From the NCBI GenBank assembly GCA_902802535.1, contig CADCML010000045.1, positions 1 through 50,587 of the forward strand: a stretch of 50,587 bases of DNA, given 5' to 3'. The notes under the pieces are model-generated. The model searched no databases and was not told where the DNA came from. It saw nothing but the letters and a program-made list of their open reading frames with translations. The position numbers and the translations under genes were made by a program. Numbering within the stretch: the first letter of the stretch is position 1; every line of letters begins with the position of its first letter. This document shows, piece after piece, positions 30,980 through 40,027 of the stretch. The stretch comes from an uncultured Bacteroidia bacterium. Its GTDB lineage: Bacteria > Bacteroidota > Bacteroidia > Bacteroidales > F082.

Positions 30980-33900
30980 ATGAAGAAATTCGGTATCATT
31001 TCCGCAGCGTTCCTTCTGATGGGACTGTTGTTTGGTTCGCAAGCGATGGCCCAAGGCCAAATCGACTTTCGCACCAACTCAGCGCAACAATGCGCCAACG
31101 TGAGCCAAGACGGCTTCACGGCCACCTTCTCCTTCAGCGGCATCCAAGCCACTGAAATCACCACCGAAAAAGGTGCTTTCTCCGAAATCAAGATGGACGG
31201 TACCTATCCCGCAGGCAATGTGGGAGAGCCTTCATTGCCCGTTGCCAACAAACTCATCGCCATCCCCTACGGTGTCAAGAACGTCACCGTCGAGGTGAAG
31301 AGTTACAACACCAAAGTCTATGCCCTAGCCGACTACGGCGTCAAGGCCCTCTATCCCCAGCAGCCTCTGCTCTTCAAGAACCAGAAGCCCGAGGATGTGC
31401 CTTTCGCATACAACGAGAAAGCCTACGCCCACAAAGGCTTTGCCGAGCGTCCTATCGCCGAGGTGAAGATCCAAGGCACGATGCGTGGCATCCAAGTCGG
31501 TGCCCTGACGGTCAATCCCGTGCAGTATGACGCCGCCTCCAACAGCATCCGTGTGTTTAACGACATCGTCGTCGAGGTGCGTTACAGCCAATACGACAAG
31601 TCGACCGCCTACAATGAGTTTGCCCGCACCTTCAGCCCTTATTTCGCTGGTGTCTACGGACAGATGTTCAACTGGCGCGACGACGTGTACGACCAACACC
31701 CCGACCTGTGGCAGGCTCCCGTGAAGATGTTGGTCATCGCCAACCGCATGTTCGAAGATGCCTTGCAGCAATGGCTGGCTTGGAAGACCACGAAGGGCTT
31801 CTACCTGAACGTGAACTACACCGATGAGATTGGCAGCAACGCCTCAGCCATCCGTGCCTTCATCCAAGAAGAGTACGACAAGGACGCCCCTACCTTCCTC
31901 GTGATTGTGGGCGACAAGGAACAAGTGCCTGCCAGCGCCACGGGTAGTGAGACCAACTGCGTCACCGACCTCCAATACTCGAGCATCGACGGCGACCAGT
32001 TCCCGGACATGTACCACAGCCGTCTGTCGGCCACAAGTGCCGCCCAGCTGACCGCCATGCTCAACAAGGCCTTAGAGTATGAACAATACACCATGCCTGA
32101 CCCGAGCTACCTGAACAACGCGCTGCTCATCGCCGGTGCAGATAACGGCTATGGTGTTGAAGTCGGCCGTCCCACCATTTGGTATGCCTCCAACTACTAC
32201 TATAACACCGAACACGGATTCGACAATGTATACGAGTTCAGCCACGGCTCCTACACCAACTGCTACAGCTATCTGAGCAGCGGTGTCGGTTTCGCCAACT
32301 ACACTGCCCACGGCAGTCAAACCAGCTGGGCTGACCCTGAGTTCAACGTTAACAATGTCAACAACCTTACCAACGAGCACAAATACTTCCTCGCCATCGG
32401 TAACTGCTGCCAATCTGGCGACTGGGGCTACGGCACCTGCTTCGGCGAAGCCATGGTGCGTGCCGAAAACAAAGGTGCTTATGCCTACATCGGCTCTTGC
32501 CCCAACACCACTTGGTACAATGACTATTACTTCGGCGTTGGTGCCACCAACCGTCACGACGGCACCATGCCTACCTTTGAAGAGACCACAATGGGTATGT
32601 ACGATGCCGCTTGGGTCGACGATGCCTACAACACCGTTTGCTCCTACATGTTCATCGGCAACCTAGCTGGTAACGCCGCTCAAGCTCTGGGATACCAGAT
32701 GCACAGTGCCACCCTTTACTACTGGCAAGCCTACCACGTGTTGGGTGACGGTTCCGTCATGCCCTTCCGCGTGCAGCCTACCCAAAACAGTGTGAGCCAC
32801 ATGCCTACCCTGCCTATCGGCATGGATTTCTTCACGGTCAGCGCTGACCCAGGTTCCTATGTGGGCATCACCAAGGACGGCATCCTCTATGGTGCTGGCA
32901 TGATTGGCGAAAGCGGCACTGCCGATATCGCCATCAGCCCCATCACAAGCGGTGGTGATGTCACCATCTGCGTGACCCACCCCCAACGCATTCCTTATAT
33001 CAACGAGATTCCCGCCGCTGCCATGGAAGGTCCTTACATTGCCTTCGATAACGTGCAGTGCGCTCAACCTCTTGTCACTGGTGCTTACGTGGCTCCTACC
33101 ATTGCCCTGAAGAACGTTGGTATTGAAACCGCCAGCAACATCGATGTCGTTTTGAGCACCGAATCGGAATATATCGATCTCATCAGCAACACGGCCACCG
33201 TTCCGGCCATCGCTCCCGACGAGATTTATGAGATTGCCGATAACTTCGCTTTCAACGTGGACGTCGAAATCCCCAACAACAAGAAGGTGCGCTTCTTCCT
33301 GACCTGCACCTCCGGCGACAATGTCTGGGAAAGCAAGTTCGACCTCACTTTCAGTGCTCCTGAGTTTACCATGAGTAACATCAGCAACACCGAGCTCAAC
33401 CCTGGCGGCAATGGCACGGTCACCTTCCAGATTACCAACGATGGTAACGCAGATGCCGAAAACGCCATCTTCGAAGTGTATGCCAGTTCCGACGACCTCG
33501 CCATCGAGAGCAATGTCATTGAAATCGGTGCCATTGCCGCTGGCGAGACCGTTGAAGTTGTAGCCAACATCACCGTGGGCAGCAATGTCGAAATCGGATC
33601 GACCTACGAGCTGAGTTACCTGATGTCCGCCGGCCACTACTCGGTGGATGGCAGTTACATCATCACCGTGGGCAACATCATTGAAGGCTTTGAAACGGGC
33701 GACTTCAGTGCATACGAATGGCAATTTGGCGGCAGTGCCAACTGGACCGTGGTGAACACCGAAGCCAACAGCGGCACTTACAGTGCCAAGTCGGGCACCA
33801 TCTCCGACAACCAGCAGACCGACCTCATTCTCACTGTCGAAATCCTTGCCAACGGCCAAGTCAGTTTCTACAAGAAGGTTTCTTCAGAAAGCGACTGGGA

Positions 33901-34591
33901 CAAATTATTCTTCTACATTGACAATCAGGAGAAAGGCAACTGGTCGGGCAATGAAGGCTGGAATCAGGTTTCTTTCCCTGTGACTGCTGGTACGCACACC
34001 TTCAAGTGGACTTACAAGAAGGACAGCAGCGTGAGCAGTGGCAGCGACTGCGCTTGGATTGACGACATCCAATTCCCGCCCACCAGCGTCACCCTCGCCC
34101 TCGACCCCGTCACCGAGCTTATGGCTGAAGTGGACGACCACATCGTGACCTTGACTTGGGAGGCTTCCGAAGGCGGTTTCGAATACATCGTCCGTCGCAA
34201 TGGTGAGGTAATCGCCACCACCATCACCCTTACCATCTCCGATGCCATCACCGAAGACGGCATCTACACCTACAGCGTCGTTGCAACCGACGGTGAAGGC
34301 CTCTATTCAACACCTGAATATGTCACCGTCAGCGTTGGCACAGTCGGCATCGAAGAGATGGATGTGAACGAGTTTGGCATCTATCCCAACCCTGTTAACA
34401 GCACCTTATACATTAATGGTGGCAACGTTGATTACAGCTACGAGATGTTCAACAGCATGGGACAGAAGGTGGCCAATGGCAACGCCAACGGCAACACGCA
34501 AATCAGCGTCAATGACCTGAAGAAGGGCGTTTACTTCCTCCGCCTCACCACTGGCACGCAAGTGCGCGTGGAGAAGGTTGTGGTGGAATAA
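30980..34591 (+). CDS. Gingipain-like C25 cysteine peptidase, T9SS type A cargo (copy 1)
   Basis: A 1203-residue secreted peptidase. Order: signal peptide (MKKFGIISAAFLLMGLLFGS...); C25 propeptide; catalytic domain with His444 in NYTAHGSQTSW and Cys477 in AIGNCCQSGDWGYGTCFG; Ig-like repeats (CARDB type, residues 700-900); a cleaved-adhesin-type lectin domain (FETGDFSAYEW to CAWIDDIQFPP); a fibronectin-III-like piece; and a type A T9SS sorting domain (FGIYPNPVNSTLYINGG ... GVYFLRLTTGTQVRVEKVVVE). The His-Cys spacing of 33 is the same in all three copies here. The frame opens at 30920, but ATG 30980 begins the signal peptide. It should be exported and attached to the cell surface. Confidence 0.93.
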   Translation: MKKFGIISAAFLLMGLLFGSQAMAQGQIDFRTNSAQQCANVSQDGFTATFSFSGIQATEITTEKGAFSEIKMDGTYPAGNVGEPSLPVANKLIAIPYGVKNVTVEVKSYNTKVYALADYGVKALYPQQPLLFKNQKPEDVPFAYNEKAYAHKGFAERPIAEVKIQGTMRGIQVGALTVNPVQYDAASNSIRVFNDIVVEVRYSQYDKSTAYNEFARTFSPYFAGVYGQMFNWRDDVYDQHPDLWQAPVKMLVIANRMFEDALQQWLAWKTTKGFYLNVNYTDEIGSNASAIRAFIQEEYDKDAPTFLVIVGDKEQVPASATGSETNCVTDLQYSSIDGDQFPDMYHSRLSATSAAQLTAMLNKALEYEQYTMPDPSYLNNALLIAGADNGYGVEVGRPTIWYASNYYYNTEHGFDNVYEFSHGSYTNCYSYLSSGVGFANYTAHGSQTSWADPEFNVNNVNNLTNEHKYFLAIGNCCQSGDWGYGTCFGEAMVRAENKGAYAYIGSCPNTTWYNDYYFGVGATNRHDGTMPTFEETTMGMYDAAWVDDAYNTVCSYMFIGNLAGNAAQALGYQMHSATLYYWQAYHVLGDGSVMPFRVQPTQNSVSHMPTLPIGMDFFTVSADPGSYVGITKDGILYGAGMIGESGTADIAISPITSGGDVTICVTHPQRIPYINEIPAAAMEGPYIAFDNVQCAQPLVTGAYVAPTIALKNVGIETASNIDVVLSTESEYIDLISNTATVPAIAPDEIYEIADNFAFNVDVEIPNNKKVRFFLTCTSGDNVWESKFDLTFSAPEFTMSNISNTELNPGGNGTVTFQITNDGNADAENAIFEVYASSDDLAIESNVIEIGAIAAGETVEVVANITVGSNVEIGSTYELSYLMSAGHYSVDGSYIITVGNIIEGFETGDFSAYEWQFGGSANWTVVNTEANSGTYSAKSGTISDNQQTDLILTVEILANGQVSFYKKVSSESDWDKLFFYIDNQEKGNWSGNEGWNQVSFPVTAGTHTFKWTYKKDSSVSSGSDCAWIDDIQFPPTSVTLALDPVTELMAEVDDHIVTLTWEASEGGFEYIVRRNGEVIATTITLTISDAITEDGIYTYSVVATDGEGLYSTPEYVTVSVGTVGIEEMDVNEFGIYPNPVNSTLYINGGNVDYSYEMFNSMGQKVANGNANGNTQISVNDLKKGVYFLRLTTGTQVRVEKVVVE

Positions 34592-34606
34592 ACTGATTCC
34601 CTGCAA

Positions 34607-34640
34607 TGAAAAAAGGCAGCCGCATGGCTGCCTTTTTTGT
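34607..34640. terminator. Bidirectional intrinsic terminator
   Basis: A hairpin with stem GGCAGCC/GGCTGCC (34615-34621 and 34626-34632) and loop GCAT, flanked by an A-run before and a T-run after. It ends transcription from the C25 gene and from the convergent dnaJ-like gene. Confidence 0.9.
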
Positions 34641-35375
34641 TTACATCCCCCGCTGCTTCTTAATCGCTTCGTAGGCTGCATTGATTTCTTGGAACTTCTT
34701 CTCGGCGGCTTGGCGGACTTCTTCGCCGAGGTTGCTCACCAAGTCGGGGTGATTCTTCTTGGCCATTTCGCGGTAGGCGCGTTTCACTTCCTCGTCAGAG
34801 GCATTGGCATCCACACCGAGAATCTTATAGGCACTGTCGGTTTCCTTGATGAACATGGCCTTCACCGATTGGAAATCGCTGTTGGTGATGCCCATGTAGT
34901 CAGAAATCGTGTTGATGACACCCAGTTCCTCTTGCGAAATGCGCCCATCGGAATTGGCGATACCAAACAGATAATGAAGCAGTTGTAGGCGTGAAGAATA
35001 ATCCATGTAGCGGCCCACTTGTTGACTGACTTCGTAGATATTGTATTCCTTGTCGAGGATTTCGCGCAGCATTTTGATGTAGTTTTCGGCGCGTTCCTGC
35101 CCGAAATTCTGCAAGAAGAATCGTTTCACATAGTCGAGTTCCGACTTCCTCACGTTGCCGTCGGCCTTCATCACGGCAGCTGAAAGCACCAACAAAGTCA
35201 CGTTGAAGTCGCGCTTTTCCTCGGTGTTTCCAAAGGTATCCGTCACTTCCTCACGGATGATTCTCGGCCTGTTGCTGGAAAAAAGGCTTCCGATGGCATA
35301 GCCGATGATGCCTCCCAAAGGGCCGCCAAACGACCAACCCAAGCCCGTCAGTATCAATCTCAAAAAGAATCCCAT
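34641..35375 (-). CDS. TerB-DnaJ domain protein (DjlA-like)
   Basis: A 244-residue protein. The N-terminus has a short hydrophobic Gly-rich segment ([18 protein letters not shown]), likely a membrane anchor. Residues 65-170 resemble TerB, a helical domain with acidic metal-binding sites ([36 protein letters not shown]). The C-terminus is a J domain ([20 protein letters not shown], then the essential HPD in KKNHPDL), so it should stimulate a DnaK partner. This layout resembles DjlA, an inner-membrane co-chaperone. It is convergent with copy 1 of the C25 peptidase. Confidence 0.92.
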   Translation of the reverse strand: MGFFLRLILTGLGWSFGGPLGGIIGYAIGSLFSSNRPRIIREEVTDTFGNTEEKRDFNVTLLVLSAAVMKADGNVRKSELDYVKRFFLQNFGQERAENYIKMLREILDKEYNIYEVSQQVGRYMDYSSRLQLLHYLFGIANSDGRISQEELGVINTISDYMGITNSDFQSVKAMFIKETDSAYKILGVDANASDEEVKRAYREMAKKNHPDLVSNLGEEVRQAAEKKFQEINAAYEAIKKQRGM

Positions 35376-35405
35376 TGTTGCTTTTATTTTTTTTCAATTC
35401 GGCGG

Positions 35406-35434
35406 CAAAAATAAACAAAATCTTCGTACTTTTG
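35406..35434. promoter_or_regulatory. Divergent -7 boxes for the DnaJ protein and the second C25 peptidase
   Basis: TATTTTTG on the minus strand (35406-35413) is 30 bp before ATG 35375. TACTTTTG on the plus strand (35427-35434) is 74 bp before ATG 35509. Confidence 0.55.
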
Positions 35435-35508
35435 CCCCCCTAAAGTCCACATAACTTTTGCAAATTGAAAACAATCCAATCAATTCATCACTAAATTATC
35501 AAACACAA

Positions 35509-38500
35509 ATGAAAAAAGTCCTTTTATCCCTCGTGTTTGTGGCCTTGTCAGTAATGACATACGCCCAAAAATGGACCAGCCTCGGCGAGAGCACCCCTAC
35601 TTGTCCCGAGGTGACTTTGGTTTCGAGCAGTGAGCAGCAAGTCGTCGTTGACTTCACGCTTGGCGGCTTCAACATGACCAAAGTGGAAACTCCCAACGGC
35701 ATCCAGCAAGTCGTCTCCGTTCCAGAGATGGCCACCATGCTTGAGGCCGGTGCGCCCGACCTGCCGCAATTCCCCGTGCCCGCCATCATCGGCGACATGG
35801 CAGAGATGCAGGTGAGCATTATCAACAGCACCTTCACCGACTACGAAAACGTCGAAGTGGCTCCCTCGAAGGGCAACTTCAGCCGTCAGATCGACCCTGC
35901 AAGCGTGCCTTACACCTACGGTGAGATGTACAGCCAAAACGCTTTCTATCCGGCTGAGCAGGCAGTCCTTGAATCGCCTTACATCCTCCGCGACTATCGT
36001 GGCCAGAACATCATGGTGCGCCCCTTCGCCTACAACCCTGTGACGAAGACCCTGCGCGTGTACCATCACATGACCATCGCGATGAACAAGGTGAGCGACA
36101 ACGGTGAGAACCCCAAAACCACCCGCAAGTCCATCCAAAAGGTGGCACCCGAAACGAAGGCTGCCTACCAAAGCCGCTTCATTAATTATAAGGAGTGCCA
36201 AACGAGGTACAACTTCATCGAAGACCGTGGCGAAATGCTTGTCATCTGCGCCGACCAGTTCATGGCCAAAATGCAGGCTTTCGTCGATTGGAAGAACCAG
36301 TCGGGCCGTCCTACCACAATGGTCAGCGTGACCGAAGTCGGCGGCAACAGCGACAATGCCATCAAGAACTACATCACCAACCTGTACAACGACCCCGAGC
36401 ACAACCTCGTCTACGTCCTGTTTGTTGGTGACTACGAACACATCACCCCTCACTCCGTCAGCGGAGAGCGTTCCGACAACTGGTTTGGCCAAGTTGCTGG
36501 AAGCGACCACTATCCCGAGGTCTTTATCGGACGTTTCTCGGTACAGAACGACCTCCATGTGGAGTCGCAAGTGAACAAGGTCATCTACTACGAACGCGAC
36601 CTGAGAGACAACACTCCTGAAAAAGCCACCAACGAGCTTACATGGGTCAACAAAGGCTTGGGCATCGGTTACATCGGCGCAGGCAACGGTCACTACGGTG
36701 AAGACGACTACCAGCACATCGACCTCATCCGCGACACCCTTGAGCACTACACCTACGAGCACGTTACCGAACTGCACGGCGGCGGTGGCGGTGCCAGCAC
36801 AACTTCCATCAGCAACACCATCAATAACGGCGTGAGCATCATCAACTACTGCAACCACGGTTCGGAAACCAGCTGGGGTGTGGCCAACTACAGCACCAGC
36901 CACGTCAACGCCTTGGTCAATGACAACATGTGGCCCATCGTTTGGTCAGTGGCCTGCTTGTGCGGCAAGTTCAATTACGGCGGCGCAAACGGCGAATGTT
37001 TCGCTGAAGCATGGATGCGTGCCACCGACAACACTACGGGCGTGCCCACCGGTGCCATCGGCGGTATGTTCTCATGGATGAGCCAACCTTGGATTCCGCC
37101 CATGTACGGCCAAGATGAAATGGTTGACATCCTTTGCGAATGGCGTTCGACCGACTTGTACAACCATACTTTGGGTGCCGCTTCACTCAACGGCAACATG
37201 AACGTCATCGACATGAGTGGCAGCCAGGGTTACGACACCCACGACACATGGGTTCTCTTCGGCGACCCGAGCCTGATGGTGCGCACTGACAATCCCGTCA
37301 GCATGAACATCACACTCCAGCCTGCCGTACTGATGATCGGCATGTCAGAACTTGAAATCACGGCCGAAAACACTCCGTTCGGTATTGCCACCCTGATGAT
37401 GGACGGCGAAGTGCTTGCCTCGAGCTACATCGAAGACGGCAGCTGCACCCTCAGCTTCCCCCCGATGAGCAACGTGGGCGACGCCACCCTCACCGTGATG
37501 GGCTACAACAAGATTACCGAAATCATGACCGTGCCGGTATTGCCTGCCGAAGGTCCTTACGTCACTGTGACCAACTTCACACCCAACTTTGCTCCCGTCA
37601 ATGTGGAAACCAGCCTCACCATGAGCTTCAAGAACGTCGGTGTCGACCCGACCAATGGCAACACCAACGTCACCTTGAGCTGCGCAGATGACCGTGTGGA
37701 AATCCTCAACAGCACGGCCCAATTTGGCGTGTTGCCCGCCGATGAGAGCATCACGTTGCAAGACGCTTTCAGCTTCATCGTTGCAGAAGGTGTTGAAGAC
37801 GGCACCCGTTTCCAAATCGACGTGGAAATGACCGACGGCAGACAGACTTGGAGCGGCAGAGTCTTCATCACAGCCGGCCAAGCCAGCCTCGACTACAGCG
37901 GCGCCGAATGGGCAGGTAGCTATGTGCCCGGCGATGAGCTTACCATCCTTGCCAACTTCAAGAACATCGGTCACTATATGGCCACCAACGCCATCGCCAC
38001 CATTGCCTGCGAAAGCGAGTATGTCACCCTGCTCAACCCGACCATTGAGTTCGGCACCATCGACCCCGACGGTACGGCCCCGTGCGTGTTCCATATCGCC
38101 ATCGACCCAGAGTGCCCGGCCACTCAACAGATTCCAATCAGCTTCACTATGCAAGCCGACGGCGAAATCTTTGCCGAGGGTAGCATCATCTTGAAGAACA
38201 GCTGCATCGTCATTGTCGAAATGACCGATTCCTACGGCGACGGTTGGAACGGCAACAAACTGAGAGTTGCGTTTGACGACGGCACGCCTTCCGTTGACCT
38301 GACCCTCACTGACGGCAACTCTGGCACCGAGACCCTCGAAATCGGCAGCGGCGTCCATGTGACCTTGACTTGGGTCAACGGACAATATGCCTACGAGTGC
38401 TCTTTCGTCATGAAGTATGAAGACGGCACCATCATCTACCAAGGCTCCAACCTCAGCGCTGGTGTCCTGCACGAGTTCGACTGCAACTGCAACGGCGAAT

Positions 38501-39000
38501 TTCCTGGCGGCAACTTCAATCCTGGCGTCGAGAACCTTATGGGCTCGGTTGAAATCGGCAGCGTCATCCTGACTTGGGATGCTCCCGCTGATGCTTTGGA
38601 TTACACCGTCTACCGTAACGGCATCCAAATCGCCCAAGTGGAAGAACCCGCCTACGTTGACCAAGTTTTCTCTGAAATCCACTTCACTTATTGCGTCGTC
38701 GCCAACTACGAATCCGGTAGTTCCTACCCAGAGTGCATCGACGTGAAGGGCGAACTGAGCCTCGAAGAAAACGAAAGCGAGTTTGCCATCTATCCCAACC
38801 CCACCAACGGTACGCTTTACATCAACGGCGGCAACACCGAGTACAGCTATGTGATGTACAACGGCATGGGTCAGGTGGTGGCCAACGGCAATGCCAAAGG
38901 CACTGAACAAATCAGCGTCGAAGGCATGACCAAGGGCGTTTACTTCCTCCGCCTCACCTCTGGCACACAAGTGCTCGTGGAAAAGGTTATGGTGAAGTAA
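35509..39000 (+). CDS. Gingipain-like C25 cysteine peptidase, T9SS type A cargo (copy 2)
   Basis: A 1163-residue secreted peptidase. The signal peptide is MKKVLLSLVFVALSVMTYAQ. The propeptide and catalytic domain follow, with His450 in CNHGSETSWG and Cys483 in SVACLCGKF; then Ig-like repeats. In place of the adhesin domain of copies 1 and 3 there is a different beta domain beginning MTDSYGDGWNGNKL. A fibronectin-III-like piece follows, then a type A sorting domain (FAIYPNPTNGTLYINGG ... LVEKVMVK) almost identical to that of copy 1. The propeptide and catalytic part are closer to copy 3. The mosaic layout points to domain exchange. ATG 35509 is chosen for the signal peptide. Confidence 0.93.
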   Translation: MKKVLLSLVFVALSVMTYAQKWTSLGESTPTCPEVTLVSSSEQQVVVDFTLGGFNMTKVETPNGIQQVVSVPEMATMLEAGAPDLPQFPVPAIIGDMAEMQVSIINSTFTDYENVEVAPSKGNFSRQIDPASVPYTYGEMYSQNAFYPAEQAVLESPYILRDYRGQNIMVRPFAYNPVTKTLRVYHHMTIAMNKVSDNGENPKTTRKSIQKVAPETKAAYQSRFINYKECQTRYNFIEDRGEMLVICADQFMAKMQAFVDWKNQSGRPTTMVSVTEVGGNSDNAIKNYITNLYNDPEHNLVYVLFVGDYEHITPHSVSGERSDNWFGQVAGSDHYPEVFIGRFSVQNDLHVESQVNKVIYYERDLRDNTPEKATNELTWVNKGLGIGYIGAGNGHYGEDDYQHIDLIRDTLEHYTYEHVTELHGGGGGASTTSISNTINNGVSIINYCNHGSETSWGVANYSTSHVNALVNDNMWPIVWSVACLCGKFNYGGANGECFAEAWMRATDNTTGVPTGAIGGMFSWMSQPWIPPMYGQDEMVDILCEWRSTDLYNHTLGAASLNGNMNVIDMSGSQGYDTHDTWVLFGDPSLMVRTDNPVSMNITLQPAVLMIGMSELEITAENTPFGIATLMMDGEVLASSYIEDGSCTLSFPPMSNVGDATLTVMGYNKITEIMTVPVLPAEGPYVTVTNFTPNFAPVNVETSLTMSFKNVGVDPTNGNTNVTLSCADDRVEILNSTAQFGVLPADESITLQDAFSFIVAEGVEDGTRFQIDVEMTDGRQTWSGRVFITAGQASLDYSGAEWAGSYVPGDELTILANFKNIGHYMATNAIATIACESEYVTLLNPTIEFGTIDPDGTAPCVFHIAIDPECPATQQIPISFTMQADGEIFAEGSIILKNSCIVIVEMTDSYGDGWNGNKLRVAFDDGTPSVDLTLTDGNSGTETLEIGSGVHVTLTWVNGQYAYECSFVMKYEDGTIIYQGSNLSAGVLHEFDCNCNGEFPGGNFNPGVENLMGSVEIGSVILTWDAPADALDYTVYRNGIQIAQVEEPAYVDQVFSEIHFTYCVVANYESGSSYPECIDVKGELSLEENESEFAIYPNPTNGTLYINGGNTEYSYVMYNGMGQVVANGNAKGTEQISVEGMTKGVYFLRLTSGTQVLVEKVMVK

Positions 39001-39019
39001 AAACCAACGACTCAACCTT

Positions 39020-39056
39020 ACTTGAAGAGGCGGCCTCGTTGAGGTCGCCTCTTCTC
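39020..39056. terminator. Terminator hairpin between C25 copy 2 and the DUF4249 gene
   Basis: GAAGAGGCG (39024-39032) pairs with CGCCTCTTC (39046-39054), with inner CCTC/GAGG pairs, followed by a short T-run. It separates two convergent genes. Confidence 0.75.
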
Positions 39057-39077
39057 ATTTAACTATAAGACAAAAAG

Positions 39078-40022
39078 TTATTCTTGGAATACGCTTTCGT
39101 GATAGATGCCCTCGCCTTCGATGACCGAGGTAGCATTAAACCAGCCAATCGCATCGCAATTGGAGAAAAGGTTGCTGAACATGGCGGGGAAAGCACCCAT
39201 GATGGGATTGACACCAACGGCCAATTTCTGTCCCACCAAAAAATACATGTAATCCTTCGAAATGCTGTAGAGCTTCACCTTCACCACATCGCCCTCGTGC
39301 AAATAGGACTTGTTCATGATGCCGACTGGAACCTCTATGTTGTCCTTCAGCATTTCGGGACCATTGAAATAACCGTAATCAGCATAACCTTGCATGGGGA
39401 ACAAGTTAAACAACTTGGAAGGCCTGTTCTTGAAGTGCCTGCCATTCAAATACAGCTCTACATTGTAGACAATGGAATTATCATGAAGCATCTGGAAATA
39501 AGGGCACACACAAACGGCGGCCTTCTCATCGACGAATGGAATGCCCTCCTCGTTGCGCAAAGGAAGCAGCCCAACCGAGTCGATGCAGGTGGCGTTGTTC
39601 GACATTTTGGTGTCGGCTTCCATACTAAGAGCTCTTTGATAAAGTGTATTCTCCTCTACTTTGATTTGAAGATGATACCAGCGATTCTTCTTTCCCGCCA
39701 CCGAATCCGTGAGATAATGGCCTGGCTTATTTGCCCGTTCATGAAAATAAATCGTGTCACCCGCGTCTTGATACTTGCTGCTCTCCACCACATACACGTT
39801 CGCGCCAGAAATCATCTCAGCGCCAAGCGTATCGTACATGGCCGAAGAATAGCTGAGAATCACCTCGTGACACTTGTATTCATCAGTAATGGAGCCTTCC
39901 ACCACGGGCCTCTTTTTTCCTTCAGGCACATCCATGATGATGTCCTCGGTGCAGGACGCCGCCAGCAAACCTACCCCAACAAACAAACTATTGACGAAAA
40001 ACGATTTAAACAATTCTTTCAT
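39078..40022 (-). CDS. DUF4249 lipoprotein partner of the TonB receptor
   Basis: A 314-residue exported lipoprotein. The N-terminus MKELFKSFFVNSLFVGVGLLAASC ends in a lipobox Cys. The start of the DUF4249 domain follows (TEDIIMDVPEGKKRPVVEGSITD), then beta-rich segments such as GANVYVVESS and GHYLTDSV. DUF4249 proteins are often encoded right after TonB-dependent receptors, as here (5-bp gap), and probably act as surface ligand-binding partners; the ligand is unknown. The TTG at 40031 is rejected in favour of ATG 40022. It ends with a domain that includes PIMGAFPAMFSNLFSN. Confidence 0.92.
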   Translation of the reverse strand: MKELFKSFFVNSLFVGVGLLAASCTEDIIMDVPEGKKRPVVEGSITDEYKCHEVILSYSSAMYDTLGAEMISGANVYVVESSKYQDAGDTIYFHERANKPGHYLTDSVAGKKNRWYHLQIKVEENTLYQRALSMEADTKMSNNATCIDSVGLLPLRNEEGIPFVDEKAAVCVCPYFQMLHDNSIVYNVELYLNGRHFKNRPSKLFNLFPMQGYADYGYFNGPEMLKDNIEVPVGIMNKSYLHEGDVVKVKLYSISKDYMYFLVGQKLAVGVNPIMGAFPAMFSNLFSNCDAIGWFNATSVIEGEGIYHESVFQE

Positions 40023-40027
40023 GGCAA

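Noticed and set aside
37345-39015. 556-codon antisense frame, and similar ones at 32663-33859, 35548-36903, 43647-45059 and 46155-47177
   Set aside because: All lie opposite C25 peptidase domains with clear motifs. Their translations are His/Val/Asp-rich and lack any domain or signal peptide.
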